From Onchidella celtica (lineage: Eukaryota; Mollusca; Gastropoda; Systellommatophora; Onchidiidae): a stretch of DNA of 64,000 nucleotides. Below the pieces are notes generated by a model. That model was not told the DNA's origin. It worked only from the letters and a program-made list of their open reading frames with translations, and did no database searches. Made by a program: the position numbers and the translations under genes. Shown one piece after another: positions 32,914-43,600 of this stretch (its first letter is position 1; every line of letters begins with the position of its first letter). The stretch spans positions 48,080,556 to 48,144,555 of the forward strand of contig OZ007570.1 of assembly GCA_963931925.1 (NCBI GenBank), written 5' to 3'.

Positions 32914-34141
32914 TTAACCATAGCCCTGCGGGGGGCCATGCGAGGCACGGGAGGCCATTATTTTGTCCGACACGCTTAACCGCGGGTCCTGCGGGAGGCC
33001 ACATTTTTGTATAGCAACGGTGCGCCTCGCGCTTTGTTTATTCAGTTCCCAAGGCTGTTGGTTTTTTTTTTCACGTTTTTTTTTCCCGCACTATTTTCGC
33101 AAGTTTATCTATCCTGTCACCCCTACTATATCTAACAAAATCGTATCGTCCAATTACGTTTATTACAATGCAACTATTCGCCACTATTCGTCATACTCGT
33201 GTAATAATACTGACGGTCTGAAGTTTGAACTGGGGAAAATCTTGGAAAACTTTCACTTTGATGCTGGTTGTTGACTACATGTGAAATGAGAAGAAAGGGG
33301 CCATGTGCGTATTTAAGACGCCGTTCTACGTCTGTAAAAATTATGAATTCCGATGTAATATTAGGGCATGCTACTTTTTTTTTTTAGGACATCTGTCAGT
33401 AGGTTTTTCATCAGGGAAAACTGGGAGAAAATGACCGACTTTGTTGTTGGTCGCTTTCTTTATTTGATGTGGTAATTAGAGAGAGATTGTGTTCCTTTGA
33501 TTAAACCGCTTTTCAGTACATGTATGACTGTGCTCTATGACCTGGAAATCAAATCTCTCGCTAAAACTAACATTATAGTAAGTGGAAGCTTTACATAATA
33601 GAGAAGGGAGAAGGCAATGTCACGATACATGTGGTTAGTAAATTAAGCGAATGGCTTAAAAAATAATTTGTTCACCTGAATGGCCCGACTTAGGGGCGGA
33701 AAAAGCGCAGAGGTCTTGGGAAAATATTTGATAAAACGCGTGTTAAACGGCATGTAAATGCAGAAAATTCTTGATTTGGGGCCTTCCATTTCACAATAAA
33801 ACTACTGCATATCATCACAAGTACTTTATCCAAATATCCTAGGGGTCACTTACGATTTATCCACCACTTGGAATAATGTAAAGAGGCTGGCCCATGATAG
33901 AGAGGGATGGAAAGTGTTTGTTGGTGGCCTATACCCTGATCCAGGGTGAGAAAGGCAATGATGATGATGATGATTGTTGTTATTGCGTCCTGAAGTATAC
34001 ATACGCTATACACGTGTTCAAAAGGACCCGATTGACCCGACCGCCGAGGTTATCGGCAACATGCGAACGATCGGCTGACTGGCTATCCCCGCACGGGGCG
34101 TTACGTGGACGGGTTCACTCATCGTGGGACGAGACAATTAA
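32914..34141. mobile_element. TTAA-flanked piggyBac-like element, copy 2
   Basis: A close relative of the element at 10689-11799, colinear from GGCCATTATTTTGTCCGACA to GCACGGGGCGTTACG. The left end is TTAACCATAGCCC and the right end is diverged (GACGAGACAATTAA). It differs chiefly by a 104-bp insertion at 33869-33972, a LINE tail. There is no transposase frame. Confidence 0.75.
33869..33972 (+). mobile_element. RTE-type LINE 3' tail nested in piggyBac-like copy
   Basis: Relative to copy 1 at 10689-11799, exactly these 104 bp are extra. One frame reads WNNVKRLAHDREGWKVFVGG and ends LYPDPG then stop, the C-terminus typical of LINE reverse transcriptases. A GAT/ATG microsatellite 3' end follows, as in RTE elements. 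It is extremely 5'-truncated. Confidence 0.75.
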
Positions 34142-34844
34142 TTCGACACAGCGTTCGCTAGATAGGCACAATGCTACATTCCTGTGTGTAACCCTGGTGC
34201 GCGTGTCTGACCGAAACACAATTATTCCTACAGAAATAAAATCCTACCATAGGAATAGAAAATGAAGTTTCGCGGTCTCTTGCCGTAACAGTCGGCAGCC
34301 CAATCTCACGAACCCGAGATTTGTTGTTTTTTTCTTTTAATAAATCTTTTTTTTTTACGACTGCAATGACGTCCGAATGAGAAAAATATCATCGGGGCTT
34401 CGTTCTGTATAAAAAATAGCGATTTCTTTCGTATAGTCTTGTCTCCATTAGTCAATTTGCGTGATCCAACTTTCAGACAGACGCCTTTGCGTAAGAAAGC
34501 ACTCTTTGTTATCGACCCATGTGGGTCGCTTCTATTGAAAATGCGTGTTTTTCATTTTAATGCTGATTTGTAGGTCTTACTAGTTACTTGTGACCAGAAA
34601 CTGAACTTGTAGGCTTCATGTGTCACTTGTAGTGGAAAATTTTCACATATGCCTCTCAAAACGATGGAAATGGAGCCAGTCACAATTGATCACGTGCGGG
34701 AACAAAAACAACACATAACAAACACAAAATGAAAGTCAAAGCCTTCACTTTAAGTTTTTTATTTCTTTATTTCAAAACAAATATTGTGATATCAAACTCA
34801 GCATGCAAAGACCATTTGAGGAGTTCATAAATGAGAGAGAAGTC

Positions 34845-35627
34845 TTAACCCTCAACCTGCGCAGGGCGGTGCCGCCCATGTTTCCCGAGCACTCACGCCG
34901 CACGGGCGGCAAAAGTCAGCAAGGTCAAGCTGACCGCGCCACACGCAAGCTGTATTTTCACGCGTCGGGTCACTGACCTTTTTGAGAAGTAACCACCGTG
35001 TTGTTGTTTACTGTATCTCTTCTAAATCAAACGCATTGTGACATGGACATGTTAACCAGTGAACAACTGGTCAGAATCACAAAGAATAAGCTTTCAAAGG
35101 CTCTCCCCACACTTTCAAAAGATGTAACATTGACATGGGAACTGTTGCTCAACAAATTTGCAATATTATCTCATTTTCTCACAAGCTGACCACCATCTGG
35201 AGTTGTCTGTATCTAAGAACCAATCAGAAACAAGGTCTGAAATAATTTTTGCCCCCAAATGCCCACATTGGTTTAAATTAACTTAGTATGTGTCAATCAG
35301 GATGAAACCATTTGTGTTGGGCTTGGGAGGGCGTGGCTAGTTATCATGCTTCGTTCTCACGAAAACTACAGCTGTCAGTTTGCAATCATAAGTCAGATCA
35401 TTGGTTAGAGGCTGACAGACTAAGGTTTTGCTGGTTAATTCATGATCAAGCGTGATAAGGCATAGCAGCGAATGTTTTCATACCGATCAATAAAAACCGA
35501 ACCACGTGGACAGCGTATGTAGTCATCGCATAGTGGCAAGGGTCAGTGACCCCAGATAAGATTCTTCGTGAGTAAGGTCACTGACCTGACAGCGGGCTTT
35601 ACGGGTAACGTGCGGGGTGAGAGTTAA
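34845..35627 (+). mobile_element. TTAA MITE family, copy B
   Basis: A 783-bp copy of the element at 31878-32655, flanked by TTAA (TTAACCCTCAACCTGCGCAG at left, GGGGTGAGAGTTAA at right). It is very similar to copy A over its full length, so the two are recent relatives. Confidence 0.8.
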
Positions 35628-35872
35628 GTTATCTCGGAGGGTCATTTTTGTGAAACCTGCCCTATATTAAATTCTAGATCATACCACGAAGAGTTTCATA
35701 GGCCCCGACAACCTTGTCAAGATTTAAAAGTGTTGATTGTTATTTGTATGTAGATCTGTCCCTAACACTTAATTTTCGCAACCCTGACCATATAGGCCTA
35801 CCCAAATCCCAAACCATAGGCCTATTGATAATTGTAAGCATTCAGAGTGGGGTGGGACGCACAGAACTCTAG

Positions 35873-37846
35873 ATATATCTAGATCTACCACTGCTGTGTG
35901 AAACAGCTGAATCGAAACTCGGGAAAAGAACGAGGAAAACTCCCAAACCATACATCAGTGAAGAGGTGATAGAGCTTGCAAAAAGAAAGAGCAAAGCCAG
36001 AAAACTTAGTAAACAAGATGAATATCATGCACTGAAGAAGGAAATCCAAACAAAGATCAGAAGAGACAAGAATGCATGGTTAGAAAGAGAGTGTGCAAAC
36101 ATAACAGAATGTAATACACAAAGAAAGTCAAAAGAAATGTTTGAACAAATAAGAAAAGTAAAAAAGAGGGATTTCCAACCACAGAACTTGAGTCTGAACA
36201 ACAAAGAAGGCACAACACTGACAAACACAAAAGATGTGCTCTCAAGATGGCACGAATACGGCAAGATGCTGTTTGCGGACAACATCAGACCAGACCCGAG
36301 GGACCTCCAACAACCAGACTCACAACAGATAGATAAAGAACCAGAACCTCTCTTGGAGGAAGTACAGGCTGCAATAAAACAAATAAAGAATGGAAAATCC
36401 CCTGGATTAGACAACATACCAGGTGAACTCCTGAAACATACCAGCGAACCAGGAATAAAAGCACTCCACCAAATGATATGCAAAATTTGGCAGACAAATG
36501 AATGGCCAACAGACTGGAAGCTACAAGAATTCGTCATGCTATACAAAAGCGGCAATGTCAAAGACTGTGGAAATTATAGAACCATCGCCCTCATCAGTCA
36601 CACCAGCAAAATCCTGCTCATCATCATACTCAACAGAATGAAATCTAAGGTAGAAGAGGAACTATCAGAATGTCAAGCTGGTTACAGGACCAACAGAGGA
36701 ACCGCTGACATGCTCTTCATACTACAAATAATGATTGAACAGATAAGAAGCAATGGAAACGAAGCCTTCATCACGTTCATAGACTACAGCAAAGCGTTCG
36801 ACAGCGTTAGGCACCATCACCTGTTCGATATAATGATTAAGATGGGATTCCCGAAACACCTTGTGACCCTCATCGCTGCACTATACCACGAACAAAAGGC
36901 AACGATTAGATGGAACAATGAGAACTGTCCATATTTCAACATCGAGAAAGGAGTCAGACAGGGTTGCATACTTTCACCTCATCTTTTCAATATTTATACT
37001 GAGCAGATCATGAGAAACGCAGACATAAAAGATATGGGAATAAAGATCGGAGGCCGAAACATCACAAACCTTCGCTGCGCTGATGACACAGCTCTTATGT
37101 CAGATAACATCACCAGCATGAAAAGAGTGTTGCACAGAGTGGATGAAGCGGGCAAGACAGCAGGCCTACACCTAAATGCTAAGAAAACGAAAGTCATGCA
37201 TACTGGAACAGGGCACCATGAACACCAGGAGATACTAGTAAACAAAACAGCACTAGAAAAAGTGACTGATTTCAAATACCTAGGATCACATAAATCGCAA
37301 GATGGAAGCTGCTCAAAGGACATAAAAACAAGGATAGGAATGGCAAAACACAAAATGGTTCAACTAAACAACATTTGGAAGGATAGAGGCACACCAACGG
37401 ACCTCAAAGTGAACATACTTAAGTGCTTGATCTGGCCAGTCCTACTATATGGTTGTGAAGCCTGGACACTCAAAAAGGCAGACATAACAAGATTGGAGGC
37501 AGCTGAAATGTGGCTTTACAGAAGGCTACTCAGAATAAGTTGGACAGAAAGGAGAACAAATACAAGCATCTTAGAACAGCTTGGCACCACCAGAAGAATA
37601 ACACCTGAAATAAATAAAAGAAGACTTGCATACATCGGCCACGCGGCCCGAAACAAAAGCACGGCCCTTATGATATCAATCCTTCAAGGAAAGACAGAAA
37701 CAAAGAGAAAACAAGGAAGACCACCCATTACATATCACGATAACATCAAGAAAGTCAGCCAGCTGGAAATAAGTGAACTAACTAGGAAAGCTAAGGACAG
37801 GATTGGGTGGAGGAGATTTTGTCGTGACATCCACTGTAGCAGCTAA
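35873..37846 (+). mobile_element. 5'-truncated BovB/RTE-like LINE reverse transcriptase
   Basis: The frame is open from 35873 to the stop at 37844-37846 (626 residues from the GTG at 35966), without an endonuclease, so the copy is 5'-truncated. RT motifs: NGKSPGLDNIPGELL, YRTIALISHTSKILL, FIDYSKAFDSV, KGVRQGCILSPHLFN, then LRCADDTALM, where YADD is usual. It continues with TDFKYLGSH, LLYGCEAWTL and RLAYIGHAAR. The VRQGCILSP..FN.Y.E.IMR arrangement is characteristic of BovB/RTE. The long intact frame indicates a fairly young insertion; the Cys in place of the catalytic-box Tyr may impair activity. Confidence 0.88.
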
Positions 37847-38824
37847 CATCGATGACGATGAAGCCGACAGGTGACAGGTGACCACTGCTGATTGAATGCC
37901 CATGTTTTTTGATGTGACTTTTTTTTTTTTTTCCAAACAAATGAATGAAACAAAAACTTTCATTGATCATACTGTAGCAGATAGATATAGATCTATTTCT
38001 TGATTTGCTTGATTTTGTAGGCCTAATTATTGGTAAGCCTGATATATTATTAATAATAGTGATATTGACAGGCAAGAATCACTTCTTTTATTCCTGCCAG
38101 TGCATACTTTCATTCAATACAGCACATGGAAGTTGTCATATTAACCATGCGTAATGTTAAGTGAGGGGATGTTGATTTTGGGAAGTGTTCCATCCCAATC
38201 ACCCTAAACTTATTCTAGTAAATTTCAATTCTTAAATATATGTCCTTACCCCTAACCCAAATCTAATCTTATTCCTAAATGTGCCTTTGACCTTTTCAAT
38301 CAGAAACAAAAAGGAAATAGTCTGTAAAAAATGTAGGGCAGAGTCCCTTGAAGTGATTGGGACATAGAGAGCTCTTGCCTTGATTTTCATATTTCCTTTC
38401 TAGAATATTGGAAATTAGATTGTTCATATCATTATATCATATGGCTATTGTCCTGAGATTTCACAACATGATGGTGAAAATGCTGGAAAGGTGGTATTGA
38501 TAATCTCCCATGCAACTCTAAGGTAACTACTAAACTAGTAGTAGTACTAGAAATGTAGTGGATCACTGTTGTTTACTTAGAGCTTGATGATAGTGCAACT
38601 CCAAGTTAAATTACTGTGAGTAACTCAGTAAGAGTTGTGGGGAATATACACTGTACCTTTCATATTTTAAGTTTATATTATGTAATAATGGAATATTCAG
38701 TAAGTTTGGTTTCTGTCCACATTGCTGCTGTTTTGTTTCAAGTTTTGAAACAATGTGCAATTCATTTTGTACTGTTTTCAGTCCTGTGTATAGTTACAAA
38801 TGTAATTTCTACCATTCCAATTCA

Positions 38825-39611
38825 TTCAACTTTCACCCTGTGAAGGGCATTGAAATACGGCATTGACTTTCCATGCATTCACTCTGCATGGGTGTACCAA
38901 TATGGCAAGGTCAAGCTGACCGCGCAGCGCACAAGCCGTATTTTCACGCGACAGGTCACTGTCCTCTTTGAGATGTAATTGGCGTTTTATTGCTCACTGT
39001 ATCTCTTCTATATCAAAGGCATTGTGACAAAGTCATGTTTACCAGTGAACCATTGGTCGGAATCACAAAGACTAAGCTTTCAAAGACTCTCTCCACACTA
39101 TAAGAAGGTGTAACATCGACATGCGAGCCGTTGCTCAACAAATTTACAATATTATCTCATTTTCTCACAAGCTGACAACCATCTAGAGTTATCTGTATCT
39201 AAGAACCAATCAGAAACAAGCTCTGAAATGACCTTTGCCCCAGATGCGCATTATATTGGTTCATTAGTACGTGTCAATCAGGGTGAAACCATTTGTTTAA
39301 GGCTTAAGGGGCGTGGCTAGTCATAATGCTTCGTTCTCTCAAAAACTACAGCTATCAGTTTGGTATCATAAGTCCAGATAATTGGTCAGAGACTGGTTAC
39401 AGACAAATGTTGCTGGTTCATTCATTATCAAGTGTGATAAGGCACAGCAGCGATTGTTTTCATACCGATCAAATACATACCAAACCATGTGGACAAGGGT
39501 AGTGTGGTCATCGTACATCGGCAAGGGTCAGTGCGACCCATAAGATTCTCCATGGTAAGGTCACTGAACGGACAGCTGGCATTAAGCCGTCGTGCACAGG
39601 GTGTGGGTTAA
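38825..39611 (+). mobile_element. TTAA MITE family, copy C (diverged)
   Basis: Recognisable from AAGGTCAAGCTGACCGCGCA and the long shared internal region. The left end is decayed (TCAACTTTCACCCTG) and the right end is GGGTGTGGGTTAA. It is clearly older than copies A and B and has the same orientation. Confidence 0.75.
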
Positions 39612-39786
39612 TAGTACATTATGTTTGTGCATGTCCAGTGCTATCGTCATTCATCATCATAATTAAGGTGATGAAAAATTTATTTATTTGATCAAGTTGA
39701 TCCAATATAATGTTAAAATAATACATGTAATACACTAAGTTATTCACTAATTCAGCGATACATCTAAAGTCTGTGAACATGTGCAG

Positions 39787-40529
39787 TTAAGGTGTCAGTG
39801 GGGACCTCTGTAAAAGGTAGCTGTTGCCCATGGTGACTTGAAGCCTTATTTTCACGTGTCAGATCACTGTCCTCTTTGAGATGTAACTACCGTCTTATTG
39901 CTCACTGTATCTCTTCTAAATCAAAGGCATTGTGACAAGGACATGTTAACCAGGGAACCACTGGTTGGAATCACAAAGACTAAGTTTTCAAAGGCTCTCT
40001 CCGCACTATCAAAATCTGTAACATTGACATGCGAACTGTTGCTCAACAAATTTACAACATTATCTCATTTTCTCCCAAGTTGACTATCATCTAGAGTTGT
40101 CTGTATCTAAGAACCAATCAGAAACAAGCTCTGAAATGACCTTTGCCCTAAATGCCCACATTGGTGCATTAGTATGTGCCAACATGGATGAAACAGGCTT
40201 GGTTTGGGGCTTGGGGCCATGATTAGTTATAATGCTTCATTCTCACGAAAATTACAGCTGTTACTGTCAGTGTGGTATCATAAGTCGGATCATTGGTTAG
40301 AGACTTACAGACCAAGGTTTTGCTGGTTAATTCATTATCAAGCGTGATAATGCAAAGCAGCAAGTGTTTTCATACCGATCAATTACAAACTAAACCACGT
40401 GGACAGCGGTAGTGTGATCATGGCACATTAGCAAGGGTCATGCGATCCAGATAAGATTCCCCACGTGTAAGGTCACTGACCGGACAGGGGCCTTTAAATT
40501 TTAAGGGTAGTGCACAGGGAGTGGGTTAA
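39787..40529 (+). mobile_element. TTAA MITE family, copy D (diverged, internal deletion)
   Basis: Shares the internal region with copy C (TGTATCTCTTCTAAATCAAA and onward) and ends GGGAGTGGGTTAA. The left end appears to be TTAAGGTGTCAGTGG with about 60 bp missing after it. It lies 175 bp after copy C and just upstream of the first certain CSTF3 exon. Confidence 0.7.
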
Positions 40530-40613
40530 TATGCTTCAGGCGATTGCTCATGCTAGAAAGCAATGTTTTTTATTGTGATTGGAATATCATTTTTCTTAAT
40601 AAAATACTTTCAG

Positions 40614-43600
40614 GAACAGGGGAGTGGTTACATTGCAGACAAACTGGTGAAAGCTGAAAAGAGGATACAAGCGTCACCTTATGATACAGAGGCTTGGAGT
40701 ATTTTGATCAGAGATGCACAAGTAAGAGCATTTTCTTTGGCACTCTTTGGCAGAGAAGAATCAGACTAAAATGTCACTAAATTTTGTAGAAGTAGAACTC
40801 TTTTTGTTAAATTCTAGTCCAGCTCTTCCCTTTCTTTGTTGGCATTGATTGTGTCAGATTTTCTTGGTTGTCCTAAAGGCAATCTCTGTTCTCTAAAAAA
40901 AGATTTGTAATATATGCATCCATTGTTATTATTGTTGTACATGTATGCAGTGGTCATATCATGGAAACAGAAATGGATGGCAACTGAGGGGAAATTTTGG
41001 ACTGATAGTACTTAAACAATATTTTGGACAATTTCTGTATTTTTTCTGCATTTGCCAAATGATGTCAGATTTCATTTCTCTTAATGGTGCAAAAATTCCT
41101 GCATGAGAAGTCAGAGAAAAAAGAATTACGGAAATGTGTAAGGTTGACCATTCACAGTATATCCAGACAAGCATCAGTAAATTTGAGAAAACTTATTATC
41201 TTGAAATGAAATGTAAGAATATCTTTGTTCAAAATAATTCTAATCCTAAAGTGGTTCAGTAGATTCATTCAAGAATCTTGTTTTGAAACAGATGTTCAGA
41301 TTTATCCTTTTTTGGAAATTGAAAAGCTCCTCTAAATATCAGTGATTTTTATCTTGTTCTGAATTCAATTTATTTTTTAAGGGCAAATGCCACAGGCCAA
41401 GCATTAAAAATAATAACAATTGTGATGTGACATCACAGAATCGGTAATATGTGGCAGCAATAAAGTTGAGAAAATCAAACCAATGACAGGAATAAGAATT
41501 TATCATTCTGTTAATAGAAAACAATAGCAGACATTTAAATAATCTATACCAGCAAAAGTTGAAAACTATGTATTATCCATCATTTTGATTGATTTTTATC
41601 AACCTAGGTGGCTCCAGCTTTGCCAGTTTTCATTCATTGCTGCAGCCTCGCCATTTCCTTTTGTTGTTATGTATTTTTGTAACAATATTATAGCCCAAAA
41701 CACAAAAATATTTTGTTCAGGCCCATAATTTTTCAGTTAGGATGATATGATAGGCACCTTTTTGTAATGCTGGTTCTTTGAAATGTATTCTCAGATAAGG
41801 AAGATAGAGGATGCCAGAGTGACCTATGAAAGACTCGTGGAGCAGTTCCCTAATGCTGGCAAATATTGGAAGATCTATATCGAACATGAGGTTTATTTAT
41901 TTTATTGTTTTGAAAACTGTGATCCAACGAGAACAAATATCTGTCAATCGCATCTGTCATTACCATTACCAACAGTCAGGTCCATATTTTTTATAGAAAT
42001 ACTCCAAGTGTTTATTTATAATATAATTGTATCATTACTGTATTTGATAGAAACTGAAAGAATGGGATGCCATAGTATCCACACGAGTTAACAGATATTG
42101 TTCTTCTTGGAATATAGTTTTGCTTAAATATGATACTCTTAAAAATAATAATTTCTAGGCTATTTAATGGATGGACTGATAAATCATGTTTTTAAAACAA
42201 CCATGTGTTTGTCTTTTTTTCTGGGGCAGGGGAATGTGTTTGTTCCTTTTTTTGATTTTTTTTGTTTTTGATTTTTTGCAACTGAGTCCACTTTTTCATG
42301 AATGGATAACTTGTGTTGCCTTTGAAACTTCAGCCAAAATGTACAATATAGATTGAATGTTAGGGAATGAACTAGTAAGGTGGTTAAAGGTGAGTAAAAA
42401 GAGAGCAAGTGTAAAGTCTAAAGCATGCATTTTGAGGAAGCAGTTTTAACTGTAAGTAAGGGATTGCTTGGAAGATAAAATGGAAGTTTGACAATTGGGG
42501 GCGTTTGTTTGGACTGTTCTGTCTTCATACAGCAAGATGGAGTAGATATGTTTACTTTTCATTTGCCATGCAGTTCATAAAGTCCCGTGTTAGGTTTCTG
42601 GTAGAATGGAGCACATTATTATTATATTAATACACTCTGTATTGACTAAAAAAAAGTCTGTCTAATTATTTATAATCTTTATACCACAATCCAGCTAAAC
42701 ACTGAAACAAGAGGTAGCCTTATTTGGGAGTGACAAAATCTATTACCAGTGTATTTTGCTAGTTAGTACAAATTTATTCAGCCATTTGAAAAATCCAAAT
42801 GTTTCTGCATTGAATGAAGGTGAAGGTGCTGCATGAAATAATGATTGGGCATGCCATTAACAATAGCATTTCATTTTTATTTATAAAATCCAAAGGAGTC
42901 TGCTTTTATCAAAACACTACATAATCATCTGACCCTTACAACATAGAAATTAGAAATTTTAACAGATGGAGGTGACGTAAGGTGTGCCTGTAGATGTGCT
43001 TTTTAACAGCCTACTTTGGTTGAAAAGAAAACTGGAGAAGAAAGCTTTCCATAGGCTTTTCTTTTTTGATAAAATATAATCAATCCTGTAAATGTGAAAC
43101 AAAACTGACTTGGTGAAAGCAGACTTTTTGGGGGATCCTTGCATCAATTTCTAAAAAGAAAATTGGCATTACACGAAGTATACACACAGACACTGGAAAG
43201 GACAAAAAAGCACATGAATTTATGGGAACTGTTAAATGAGAATTCAGTCACTCACTTCTTAATACTTGATTTCCACAAGGTAATTCTCAAAGAACAAATG
43301 CATATTAGTTCCAAGTTAAGCCTTACTCTTTCTGTGGCCGATTTTTTTAAAGTGATACTGATCAATTAAAGCGAGGAAAACAAGAGAATAAAAGTTTATC
43401 ATGTGAATGTGATTTTATACATGTACTTGTATTAGAGAAAGTGTATGACAAATCTGCAAACTTTGAATGAAGTGGACTCAGTTCGGTTTTTTTTTTTCTT
43501 CTATTTTTATTTTTATTTTTTTATTATTAATTCCTTATCTGCTTATATGGTTTTTTTTAATTTCAGGTTACAGGTTGAATCTGTAACATTTTTAATTATT

